Shown here in pieces: positions 17,373 through 25,152 of a stretch of DNA of 62,914 nucleotides (position 1 is its first letter; each line of letters opens with the position of its first letter). Position numbers and translations under genes: made by a program. A model generated the notes under the pieces. The model worked only from the letters and a program-made list of their open reading frames with translations. It ran no database searches and was not told the DNA's origin. The stretch spans positions 1 to 62,914 of the forward strand of contig JAIPBX010000004.1 of NCBI GenBank assembly GCA_021738485.1, in the 5' to 3' direction. Source of the DNA: Bacteroidales bacterium (GTDB taxonomy: Bacteria > Bacteroidota > Bacteroidia > Bacteroidales > JAIPAH01).

Positions 17373-19106
17373 ATGAAGCAATTGAAATTTATTGGATTAG
17401 TCCTGGCCATGGCGATGTTAAGTGGCTGTGGATTAAATCGCATGGTTAAGAATTATGAGGATGTAGATTATTCAGTGACTCCCGATGTATTGGAAAACAA
17501 AGGAGGCACAGTAAATTTAGAAGTCCAGGGATACATTCCCGAAAAATATTTTCATAAGAAAGCGGTTGTAGAAGTTCAACCCGTGCTTAAGTATGAAGGC
17601 GGCGAAAAGGAATTGGAAACTTTTACGCTGAAGGGAGAAAAAGCAGAAGCCAAGGGCAAAGTGATAAGTAAAAAAGAAGGAGGTTCTTTTACTTACGAAA
17701 CTTCTTTCGAGTACAAGCCGGCAATGGAAAACTCCACGCTTGTTGTTACCCCGGTTGCTTCACTGAGAGACAATTCCGAACAACTTGGTAAAACAAAACT
17801 TGCTGAAGGCATCATCATCACCAGCACCCGGATTAAGCATTCGGAGAAAGTGGCTATGGCCCCTCATAAGTATGAAAAAGAAACGATTGTTTCGAAAGAT
17901 GCCAATATCTATTTTGCACAAAACTTTGCTAACCTGAATTGGCGTTTGGACCTGAACAAACAAAAGAACACTAAAGAAAACCTTAAGAAACTCCAGGACT
18001 TTATTCGTAAAGGATGGGAAATCAAAAACATAAAACTTAACGCATGGGCTTCACCGGAAGGTGAACTGGATTTTAACGAAGAGCTTGCTGTGGATCGCTC
18101 AAAAACCGGTGAAAAATATATCACCAAAAAGCTCAATAAAATTGCCGGAGCAAAGGACAGTGAAGTACAATTCGAAAGCGCTGAAGACGTAGAGATAAAA
18201 ACCCAGGCGCGTGGGGAAGACTGGAATGGATTTATGGAAGCTGTCAAAAATAGTGATCTTGCCAAGAAAAACACCATTCTTAATGTCGTCCGTTCGCAAC
18301 CTAATCTTAAAAAGCGCGAGCAGGAAATACGGAATATGGCTATGGTTTACGAGGAAGTAGCTGAAAAAATCCTCCCCCCACTTCGCAGGGTGGAATTTTC
18401 TGTAAATAGCTATGAACCCAAATTCTCCGATAGTCAAATGAAAGACCTGGTCTTTTCTAACCCTGACACGTTGGAGGTCAACGAAATGCTCTATGCAGCC
18501 ACGCTTTTTGAGGAAAACAGCAAAAAGCTCGACATTTACAATACAATAATTAACAATTACCCGAATTGCTGGAGGGCTCACAATAATAAAGCAGCTATCT
18601 ATCTTCTTGAAGGTGATTTGGATAAGGCAGAGGCCAGTTTGGAAGACGCCAAAGGAACTGATATACCCGGGGAGGTTTACAAAAACCTTGGAGTACTGGC
18701 TTCTAAAAAAGGTGATTTCGATGAAGCTATCCAAATGTTTGAAAAAGCAGAGAAAAAAGGTATCCGCGCTAGCTACAATAAAGGAGTAGTTCATATTGTT
18801 AAAGGCCGGTTTGATAAAGCGAAGAGCCTGATGAATAGTGTTTCCTGCGACTACAATCTCGGGCTCGTTCAACTTATGCATGAAAATTATGACAAAGCGG
18901 AACAAACGCTTAAATGTGCTGATGAAGACGCAGCCGCACATTATCTCCTGGCTGTTGCAGGCGCCCGGCAAGACAATAAAGAGATGGTCACCAATCATCT
19001 CAAAAAAGCCGTTAAACTGGATTCGTCATTAAAAACTGAAGCAGCAGAAGACGCAGAATTTATCGACTATTATAACGATAGTGCATTTAAGGAAATAGTG
19101 AAATAG
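17373..19106 (+). CDS. OmpA-like/TPR lipoprotein, paralogue of the preceding gene's C-terminal two-thirds
   Basis: A 577-residue lipoprotein. The signal peptide MKQLKFIGLVLAMAMLSGC ends in a lipobox with Cys19. The mature protein starts with NRMVKNYEDVDYSV, which aligns to GKMVRNFDQVDYDV located just after the barrel of the preceding 823-residue protein. From there the two run in parallel: shared AWASPEG, GEDWNGFM, VRSQPNLKKREQEIRNM, ILPPLRRVE, the TPR-like tail and GARQDNK. This copy replaces the barrel with a lipid anchor. It ends at its own terminator and is probably periplasm-facing on the outer membrane or surface-exposed. Function is inferred only from domains: envelope/peptidoglycan contact plus protein-protein interaction. 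Confidence 0.82.
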   Translation: MKQLKFIGLVLAMAMLSGCGLNRMVKNYEDVDYSVTPDVLENKGGTVNLEVQGYIPEKYFHKKAVVEVQPVLKYEGGEKELETFTLKGEKAEAKGKVISKKEGGSFTYETSFEYKPAMENSTLVVTPVASLRDNSEQLGKTKLAEGIIITSTRIKHSEKVAMAPHKYEKETIVSKDANIYFAQNFANLNWRLDLNKQKNTKENLKKLQDFIRKGWEIKNIKLNAWASPEGELDFNEELAVDRSKTGEKYITKKLNKIAGAKDSEVQFESAEDVEIKTQARGEDWNGFMEAVKNSDLAKKNTILNVVRSQPNLKKREQEIRNMAMVYEEVAEKILPPLRRVEFSVNSYEPKFSDSQMKDLVFSNPDTLEVNEMLYAATLFEENSKKLDIYNTIINNYPNCWRAHNNKAAIYLLEGDLDKAEASLEDAKGTDIPGEVYKNLGVLASKKGDFDEAIQMFEKAEKKGIRASYNKGVVHIVKGRFDKAKSLMNSVSCDYNLGLVQLMHENYDKAEQTLKCADEDAAAHYLLAVAGARQDNKEMVTNHLKKAVKLDSSLKTEAAEDAEFIDYYNDSAFKEIVK

Positions 19107-19129
19107 TGTGCTTGAAAAATCTCAAAAGT

Positions 19130-19165
19130 AAACTGCCCTTTGAAAATTCATAGGGCAGTTTTTTT
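19130..19165 (+). terminator. rho-independent terminator
   Basis: AAACTGCCCT (19130-19139) pairs with AGGGCAGTTT (19152-19161) and runs into a T tract. It terminates the lipoprotein gene. It also reaches into the stop of the convergent kinase gene at 19164, so both genes may share it. Confidence 0.88.
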
Positions 19166-19796
19166 ATGGCTTGATGCGATGGATTCCCTTTTCGTAAGGT
19201 GTAAAAATGATCTTCTTAAGCCTTTCATACTCGGCTGGGTTCTGCACAAAATCAATATTATTGGCATCGACAACTACTATCCTGAGATCTTCCCGCTGTT
19301 GCATAAATTCAAAATAACTCTCCTGTATCTGTTCCAGGTATTCATCAGGAATTTCCTGTTCATAGCTGCGGCCTCGTTTCCGGATATTAGCCTGAAGTTG
19401 CTCTATCCCCATATAAAGATAAACAATTAAATCGGGAGGAGGTAATGTGGTATTTATAATGGTATAAAGCCGGGAATAAAGGGCAAATTCGTCAGGCTGA
19501 AGAGTCTTTTTTGCAAATACAAGAGATTTACCAATAAAATAGTCGGCAACAATGAAGTCATGAAAAAGATCGCCCGAGCTCAACACATTCTTCATCTGCT
19601 GATACCTTTCGGCCAGAAAAGAAAGCTCAAGGGGAAAAGCATATTTGTCGGGGTTTTTATAAAATTTAGGTAAAAAAGAGTTATCCTCAAACTGTTCATT
19701 AACAAGGCGGGCATTATAGTCAGTTGACAGCTTTCCTGCCAACGTACTTTTACCGGCTCCAATATTCCCCTCTATTGCAATAAAGTTGTAATTCAT
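19164..19796 (-). CDS. deoxynucleoside kinase
   Basis: A 210-residue cytosolic kinase of the dCK/dGK/TK2 family. It phosphorylates deoxynucleosides (dA, dG or dC) in the salvage pathway. The P-loop GNIGAGKST is at residues 10-18, and the lid region has RKRGRSYEQEI with the conserved arginines. DYFIGKSLVFAKKTL and ELSFLAERYQQM match the substrate-binding helices. Its ATG overlaps the TGA of the folK gene by four bases (ATGA), so the pair is translationally coupled. The exact base specificity cannot be called from sequence. Confidence 0.9.
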   Translation of the reverse strand: MNYNFIAIEGNIGAGKSTLAGKLSTDYNARLVNEQFEDNSFLPKFYKNPDKYAFPLELSFLAERYQQMKNVLSSGDLFHDFIVADYFIGKSLVFAKKTLQPDEFALYSRLYTIINTTLPPPDLIVYLYMGIEQLQANIRKRGRSYEQEIPDEYLEQIQESYFEFMQQREDLRIVVVDANNIDFVQNPAEYERLKKIIFTPYEKGIHRIKP

Positions 19797-20311
19797 TCCA
19801 TTTCATAATTTGAAAATAACGAGCGGTCGAAATACGACATCACTTTTAAATTATCGGAGCAGTCGTGATAAAGCCGGCTGATGGTCTTTTTCAGAACAGG
19901 ATGGCTCTTCTGCGGTGCAAGTTCCAAAAGCGGTATAAGTGTAAACCGGCGATCCTGAATTTTCGGATGGGGAATATGAAGTGCTGTATCCTCCAAAATC
20001 TGTTCTCCATAGAAAAGTATATCAATATCGATCACCCTGGAGGCCATTTGCTGATTTTTTCTCACGCGCCCCAGTTCTTCTTCAATAGCTAGAATTTCTT
20101 TTAACAGCTTATGAGGAGATAACTCAGTATGTATCACTACCACCTGGTTAAGAAAGTTATGATTATCATCAAAACCCCAGGGTTCCGATTCATAGATTGA
20201 AGAATACTGCATTAACTTTCCACATCGTGACTGCATTTTTTTAGTGGCGTCTTCCAGGAGTTGTTCCCTGTCCCCCAGGTTACTACCCAAAAGTAAAAAC
20301 ACTTCTTCCAT
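19793..20311 (-). CDS. folK: 2-amino-4-hydroxy-6-hydroxymethyldihydropteridine pyrophosphokinase
   Basis: A 172-residue HPPK starting at MEEVFLLLGSNLGDRE. It transfers pyrophosphate from ATP to 6-hydroxymethyl-7,8-dihydropterin in folate synthesis. Signature motifs seen are GSNLGDR, SSIYESEPWG, the central NFLNQVV and the metal-binding RVIDIDILFYG, followed by IPHPKIQDRRFTLIPLLEL. I use 20311 as the start because a TATTTTTG box lies between it and the more upstream ATG at 20335, which would fall inside the promoter. The gene overlaps the downstream deoxynucleoside kinase by four bases. Confidence 0.94.
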   Translation of the reverse strand: MEEVFLLLGSNLGDREQLLEDATKKMQSRCGKLMQYSSIYESEPWGFDDNHNFLNQVVVIHTELSPHKLLKEILAIEEELGRVRKNQQMASRVIDIDILFYGEQILEDTALHIPHPKIQDRRFTLIPLLELAPQKSHPVLKKTISRLYHDCSDNLKVMSYFDRSLFSNYEME

Positions 20312-20332
20312 AGGTACTTCTGTTTTGAGGCA

Positions 20333-20340
20333 CAAAAATA
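20333..20340 (-). promoter_or_regulatory. -7 box of the folK/deoxynucleoside kinase operon
   Basis: On the minus strand TATTTTTG matches TAnnTTTG, 21 bases before the folK ATG at 20311. Its position excludes the in-frame ATG at 20335. Confidence 0.5.
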
Positions 20341-20375
20341 CAACAGGCGGTTAAGAATAGGAAAGAAAGGGATGA

Positions 20376-21356
20376 TTAAATTGGTAATTGTACGGTTTCA
20401 TCTCTTATGAAGGCCTCCATCCGACTATACAGCTTTCTTATCTTGTGATGATACTCCGAATCGGAAGCCCATCTTCCGGTCAGCTCTTCCACTGCCGGGG
20501 CTACCCCTCGCTGCACATAATAAAAACGTTTATCCACCAATTCGTGATTCAACTCCTGCTTGCTGGCATAAGCTTTTAAGTGCTGGATATGAGCTCTGAT
20601 ACCTTTGCGGGCATTTTCAAAAGATTCGCCGGGGGTATGGTCATTCACCGTACCCAGCCCACAGAAATTATTCTGCTCTGCTTGCACCACCCCGGTATAT
20701 TTTAAGAAGTCAGTTTCATGACACATTTGTACAAAAGCTACATCGTGATTAACACCTTCGCGCCTTGCTTCATTGATATATAGCTCTGTCAATCTTTCCA
20801 CATAACTTGTATCTATCGAATCATTATGCAGAAGCAAAAAATCTCTTAGCTGCATCATACTCAAAGTCCCTGATCCCATGATCATCAGGTCACTCTCCGG
20901 GGTTTTTTTTGCGTGGGTGGGGTCTTCCTTTTCAACCGGTTTCACAGCATTCTTTTGTTCATAAATCAAAAACCGCAGGTCTTTTTGTGCATCAGATAAA
21001 CCCGATTGATAACGCTGAGCTAAAAATCCAGGCAACAAAATCTTTTGCGAAGTATCATCAAAAAATAATTCTAACTGCTGAGAACCCGATGTTCTGATAT
21101 CGAGGGGATAGTATTGATTGTGCAGAAAAATTTGTTGGTCCCTCTTTTTGGAACCTTTAGACTTTCTGGCCGAAAAAATCTGCAGGGTATCATCTTTAAC
21201 CATTGTTTTGAAGGAGATAGGGTGATCTGAAAAAAAATTGTCATGGTACGATGTTTTATATAGGGAGCTTCCTGTGAAAGAAGAATAAGAGGTTCGCTCG
21301 GTAACGAATACAAAAAACAACAAAAACCCCAGCGCAAACCACTGAGAACCTGACAT
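20376..21356 (-). CDS. membrane-anchored glucosaminidase (peptidoglycan hydrolase)
   Basis: A protein of about 326 residues with one N-terminal hydrophobic segment (WFALGFLLFFVFV) that acts as a signal or anchor. A spacer follows, then a glucosaminidase domain of the LytG/Bax type in roughly the last 150 residues. The likely catalytic Glu is in MCHETDFLKYTG, and later motifs include NNFCGLGTVNDHTPGESF, AHIQHLKAYA and ELTGRWASD. Such enzymes cut the GlcNAc-MurNAc linkage of peptidoglycan. An in-frame ATG at 21425 would add 23 residues before the hydrophobic segment. I prefer 21356 (MSGSQWF), but this is uncertain. It diverges from sppA. Confidence 0.85.
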   Translation of the reverse strand: MSGSQWFALGFLLFFVFVTERTSYSSFTGSSLYKTSYHDNFFSDHPISFKTMVKDDTLQIFSARKSKGSKKRDQQIFLHNQYYPLDIRTSGSQQLELFFDDTSQKILLPGFLAQRYQSGLSDAQKDLRFLIYEQKNAVKPVEKEDPTHAKKTPESDLMIMGSGTLSMMQLRDFLLLHNDSIDTSYVERLTELYINEARREGVNHDVAFVQMCHETDFLKYTGVVQAEQNNFCGLGTVNDHTPGESFENARKGIRAHIQHLKAYASKQELNHELVDKRFYYVQRGVAPAVEELTGRWASDSEYHHKIRKLYSRMEAFIRDETVQLPI

Positions 21357-21490
21357 TTTTATACTCTTACAGACAGATAAGAAATTGCGCCCTGCAAGGA
21401 GTTTGTAAATAGTATACGTTACCATATTACAAATATGTGAAAATCTCCCGTTAAGTTGATAGCCTTTGTTTAAATAATGTCAACAACCTG

Positions 21491-21521
21491 TTGTTAATAT
21501 TGCTAAGATCAAGTAATTTTG
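21491..21521 (+). promoter_or_regulatory. promoter of sppA
   Basis: TTG (21491-21493), a 20-base spacer and TAATTTTG (21514-21521) form a clear Bacteroidota-type promoter about 42 bases before the ATG at 21564. It overlaps the in-frame ATG at 21519, which therefore is not the start. Confidence 0.68.
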
Positions 21522-21563
21522 GGCATTGAAAGAAATTATAAAACCACAGAAAAAGCATTAACT

Positions 21564-23336
21564 ATGAAACAGTTTTTTAAATTCACGTTCGCTTCAGCAT
21601 TGGGATTCCTAATCACCTTTGTAGTAGTTATATTAATCCTTTTTGGAATTATATCGTCAACGCTGTCTTTCACCGATAGCAAAACCGTTTTGGTACCGGA
21701 GGGTTCGGTTTTAAAAATGGAATTGGATTACCCCATTAATGATCGCGGAGAAGCTACCCCAAATTTCACAGATTTTTCTTCCCTGATGTCAAAACCGATA
21801 GGACTTATCGACATACTGGAGAATATTGATAAAGCCAAACAAGATAAAAAAATAGAAGGCATTTACCTTGATCTTACCAACATCCAAACCGGTATGGCTT
21901 CCCTGCAGGAAATACGTAATGCCCTGAAGGATTTTAAAGAAAGTGGAAAATTCGTTATCAGCTATGCCGAGAATTACACCCAAAAGTCTTATTACCTGGC
22001 CAGCGTGGCCGACAGCGTGCTACTCCATCCGGAAGGCAATTTTGGATTTAAAGGGATAAATGCCGAAATCATGTTTTACAAAAACCTGTTGGACAAAATT
22101 GATGTCGAAGTCCAGGTTATACGCCACGGTAACTTCAAAAGCGCCGTCGAACCATTTGTGATGGATCATATGAGTGAGGCCAATCGTGAACAGACCTCAA
22201 CATTTATCAATTCGATGTGGGGAGAGGTAGTGTCTGCCATTTCGGAAAGCCGCGGAATATCTGCAAAAGAATTAAACAATCTGGCCGACAAGCTGAAGGT
22301 CACAAAGGCCGACGAAGCCCTTAAGCATGATTTTGTGGATGACCTCCTATACAAAGACGAAGTCTATAGCTACTATAAAGAAAGGCTTAACAAGGATAAG
22401 ACCGAGGACCTCTCTTTTGTCAGCCTTAAAAAATATCAGGATGCTATTGTAGAAGAATTACGGGAGACGGTTCCCAAGCATAAAATTGCTGTGATATTTG
22501 CCCAGGGGCCCATACAATCGGGCGAAGGCGATAGCCGCATGTCTATCGGTTCCGGGAAAATGTCGCGCCAAATCCGCAAAGTCCGTAAAGATTCCACTAT
22601 TGATGCAGTGGTTTTACGCGTCACCTCCCCCGGAGGAAGCGCCCTGGCAAGCGATGTTATCTGGCGTGAAACTATACTGACAGCCGATAAAAAACCATTT
22701 ATAGTTTCTATGGGTGATGTGGCTGCCTCGGGAGGTTATTATATCTCCTGCGGGGCTGATTCCATATTCGCGAGTCCTACAACGCTGACCGGGTCGATAG
22801 GGGTTTTTGGTATCATTCCAAATATGCAGGGGCTCCTCAACGAAAAACTGGGGATCACTTTTGATAATGTAAAAACCAATGAAAACGCCGGCTATATATC
22901 GGTCAACAGACCGCTCACCGATTATGAGCGAAAAGTTCTTAAAGACAATGTGGAAGACACCTACAACACCTTCACACAAAAAGTAGCTAAAGGAAGAGAC
23001 ATGAGCGTTGAAAATGTGGACGATGTAGGCCAGGGACGCGTCTGGAGCGGCGTTGATGCTAAAAAGAATGGGCTCGTGGATCAGTATGGAGGACTTATGG
23101 CTGCTATTAAAGCCGCTGCTGAGAAAGCCGGTGTTGAAGATGATTACAGGTTAATCAAATATCCCGAAAAGAAACAACCCCTGGAAGCCTTTATTGATGA
23201 ACTGACGGGACGTAAAAAATCAATGGCCATTGAAAAAGAACTGGGACCTTTCTATTCCTATTACAAATATCTTAAAGCGATTTACCAAATGGAAGGCCCA
23301 CAGGCCCGGCTTCCTTATGAAATAAATATCTATTAG
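21564..23336 (+). CDS. sppA: signal peptide peptidase SppA, 67 kDa type
   Basis: A 590-residue membrane protease with the duplicated SppA domain arrangement. A single N-terminal transmembrane helix (FASALGFLITFVVVILILFG) anchors it facing the periplasm. The Ser/Lys dyad is visible: Lys192 in RHGNFKSAVEPF of the N-terminal half and nucleophile Ser389 in GDVAASGGYYISCGAD of the C-terminal half. The spacing is that of E. coli SppA. It degrades leftover signal peptides and possibly misfolded membrane fragments. A hairpin plus T run follows the stop. It has its own promoter and sits alone between a divergent glucosaminidase and the formyl-THF cyclo-ligase gene. Confidence 0.94.
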   Translation: MKQFFKFTFASALGFLITFVVVILILFGIISSTLSFTDSKTVLVPEGSVLKMELDYPINDRGEATPNFTDFSSLMSKPIGLIDILENIDKAKQDKKIEGIYLDLTNIQTGMASLQEIRNALKDFKESGKFVISYAENYTQKSYYLASVADSVLLHPEGNFGFKGINAEIMFYKNLLDKIDVEVQVIRHGNFKSAVEPFVMDHMSEANREQTSTFINSMWGEVVSAISESRGISAKELNNLADKLKVTKADEALKHDFVDDLLYKDEVYSYYKERLNKDKTEDLSFVSLKKYQDAIVEELRETVPKHKIAVIFAQGPIQSGEGDSRMSIGSGKMSRQIRKVRKDSTIDAVVLRVTSPGGSALASDVIWRETILTADKKPFIVSMGDVAASGGYYISCGADSIFASPTTLTGSIGVFGIIPNMQGLLNEKLGITFDNVKTNENAGYISVNRPLTDYERKVLKDNVEDTYNTFTQKVAKGRDMSVENVDDVGQGRVWSGVDAKKNGLVDQYGGLMAAIKAAAEKAGVEDDYRLIKYPEKKQPLEAFIDELTGRKKSMAIEKELGPFYSYYKYLKAIYQMEGPQARLPYEINIY

Positions 23337-23356
23337 CAGCAAAAAGCTAATCGCTG

Positions 23357-23392
23357 CCGGTGCAGGTTTTAAAAGACTTGTACCGGTTTTTT
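23357..23392 (+). terminator. rho-independent terminator of sppA
   Basis: CCGGTGCAGGT pairs with ACTTGTACCGG (two G-T pairs) around an eight-base loop, followed by six T. It begins 20 bases after the sppA stop. Confidence 0.8.
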
Positions 23393-23422
23393 ATGTCATG
23401 AAATCAATAACCAGCTAAGGAT

Positions 23423-23977
23423 ATGAATCGACTCTCATTTGACAAGAAAAAACTGCGCCAACGAATAAAAGAACAAAAAAAGCGAATCACTTTTGAGGAT
23501 AAACAAAAACGTTCTGCCATTATCATGGAAAAACTAGAGCAGGATGAAAACTTTCAAAAGGCTCACACGATTATGTGCTACTGGTCCATGAAGGATGAGG
23601 TTCATACCCATGATTTTATCAGAAAATGGCATCCTTCAAAGCGTATCATCCTTCCTTCCGTAAAAGGCGAAGAACTGGAACTTAAAGTTTATGAAGGACC
23701 TGACAGCATGAAGGAGGGTGAGAAATTCGCTATCCTGGAACCTACAGGAGCAAGCTTTACCGAGTTGTCAGAATTTGATTTGGCTATTATTCCGGGTGTT
23801 GCATTTGATAAAAACCATAACCGTATGGGCCGCGGGAAAGCTTATTATGATAAACTGCTTCAAAGTATCTCCTGCCCAAAGTACGGTATTTGTTTTGATT
23901 TTCAGTTCATGGATGAAATCCCTGTGGATAATCACGATATCAAAATGGACCGTATTATCACCGACAAGATATCCTGA
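23423..23977 (+). CDS. 5-formyltetrahydrofolate cyclo-ligase
   Basis: A 184-residue enzyme that converts 5-formyl-THF to 5,10-methenyl-THF using ATP. It is recognised by the basic N-terminus (KKKLRQRIKEQKKRI), YWSMKDEVHT in the substrate region, the folate-binding DLAIIPGVAFDKNHNRMGRG and the Gly-rich ATP motif GRGKAYYDKLL. Length is normal for the family. It follows the sppA terminator, so it is transcribed separately, and it converges with the phosphatase gene with only two bases between the stops. Confidence 0.93.
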   Translation: MNRLSFDKKKLRQRIKEQKKRITFEDKQKRSAIIMEKLEQDENFQKAHTIMCYWSMKDEVHTHDFIRKWHPSKRIILPSVKGEELELKVYEGPDSMKEGEKFAILEPTGASFTELSEFDLAIIPGVAFDKNHNRMGRGKAYYDKLLQSISCPKYGICFDFQFMDEIPVDNHDIKMDRIITDKIS

Positions 23978-23979
23978 AA

Positions 23980-24795
23980 TTATTCTTCAAAACCTTCCAG
24001 GCGATCCAGCTTACGCTGTAGCTTTTCGCTGGCAGAAGCATCATATTTATAATCAATCGCTGCTCCCTCCCATTCGCCATACATGGCATTAGGGAGCACA
24101 ATAAATCGCTTTCCAAAAGCTTCTCTCAGCGAATCGGTTTTGGCATAGCGGCCGGCTACGGATTTTCCTTCAAAAACTTCAGAAAAATCGTTCAGATTGT
24201 CCCCTATTAGCATTATGATTTTATACTCATCGGCAATCCTTTGTCGACGCTTCTCTTTTCCGGAAGTAACCGTTTTCAAAAACAAGTGATCATCGGTAAC
24301 TTGTGGAAACCCCACATCTTTTAAATTGGCTTTAGTGTGTTTTCTGAGAGAATCATGACGATTTGAAACATAAAATATGGCCAATCCCTTTTTATCTGCA
24401 TAATTGAGAAATTCCAAAGCTCCGGGGATAGCATTGGCCTGCTCTTTTTTGATCCATTCCGCCCAATAGGCCGAATAACTTGCATTTTTCTTTATAAGGT
24501 GAGCCTGAAAAGGGCTGTTATCCAGAATTGTTTCATCGATATCCAATACCACCGCCTGCTTTTGTGTAAGGCCTGCCCGGCGCATGTGACGATCCACCTG
24601 CAGTTTAGCCACATTAAAAGCCTGGTAGGCTAAAGCTCTCATTTCGGATGCTGTTTGATGATATAACGTAGCCTGCAATAATGGTAGGTTTTTGTCGGAA
24701 TTATCATCAGTTGCCTGATTCTCGGTTATAATATCCTGAGATTTACAGGAACTCAACAGCAACAATATCAGGAAAGGAAATAAAACTCTTTTCAT
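23980..24795 (-). CDS. 5'-nucleotidase, lipoprotein e(P4) family (class C acid phosphatase-like HAD enzyme)
   Basis: A 271-residue lipoprotein: MKRVLFPFLILLLLSSC has a lipobox with Cys17. The HAD phosphatase core starts with VVLDIDETILDN (Asp85 nucleophile, Asp87 acid/base). Further motifs are FYVSNRHD (motif II Ser) and IMLIGDNLNDFSEVF (motif IV acidic pair). Relatives dephosphorylate nucleotides such as NMN at the outer membrane so that nucleosides can be imported. The start at 24795 overlaps the TGA of the small upstream gene as ATGA, which fixes it over the ATG at 24828. It converges with the formyl-THF cyclo-ligase gene. Confidence 0.92.
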   Translation of the reverse strand: MKRVLFPFLILLLLSSCKSQDIITENQATDDNSDKNLPLLQATLYHQTASEMRALAYQAFNVAKLQVDRHMRRAGLTQKQAVVLDIDETILDNSPFQAHLIKKNASYSAYWAEWIKKEQANAIPGALEFLNYADKKGLAIFYVSNRHDSLRKHTKANLKDVGFPQVTDDHLFLKTVTSGKEKRRQRIADEYKIIMLIGDNLNDFSEVFEGKSVAGRYAKTDSLREAFGKRFIVLPNAMYGEWEGAAIDYKYDASASEKLQRKLDRLEGFEE

Positions 24796-25052
24796 AATCC
24801 CTCTGTTTGTTTTGTCTCTTTTTGCCATTCAACGATTTTGTGCTGATAAGCAGCAATGGTGGCAGAAGAAACTGTTTCCTGGATATCACTTTTTCCGGAC
24901 CATCCATTGCCCTGATTAACATATTCCGTCTCCAGCATTTTTTTCAATTGCTGAATCGTAAAACCCGAATTGTTCTGTCTTTGTCGGTCTACATAATCGC
25001 AAACCCATTGGAATACCTCTTCGTATTTTCGCTCTATTGTTCTATCTGCCAT
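24792..25052 (-). CDS. small conserved-looking hypothetical protein
   Basis: An 86-residue soluble protein I do not recognise. It has no signal peptide or membrane segment and is helical and charged: RKYEEVFQWVCDYVDRQR, then FTIQQLKKMLETEYVNQGNGW. It is translationally coupled to the phosphatase lipoprotein through an ATGA overlap, which is good evidence that it is a real gene. Any functional link between the two is unknown. Confidence 0.65.
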   Translation of the reverse strand: MADRTIERKYEEVFQWVCDYVDRQRQNNSGFTIQQLKKMLETEYVNQGNGWSGKSDIQETVSSATIAAYQHKIVEWQKETKQTEGL

Positions 25053-25095
25053 AACCCTTTTTCTTCTTGTAACAGCTTATTCTCATTATTTGTTG

Positions 25096-25128
25096 CAAAA
25101 AAAGAGGCACCTCGTTAAAAGATGCCTC
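25096..25128 (-). terminator. rho-independent terminator of nifJ
   Basis: Read on the minus strand, GAGGCA (25128-25123) pairs with TGCCTC (25109-25104) across a 13-base loop and is followed by seven T (25103-25097). It lies about 25 bases past the nifJ stop. Confidence 0.75.
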
Positions 25129-25152
25129 CATTTTATTGTTCTATAAATATTG

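Noticed and set aside
18099..18998. Long minus-strand frame, about 300 codons
   Set aside because: It is the shadow of the OmpA/TPR lipoprotein gene on the plus strand.
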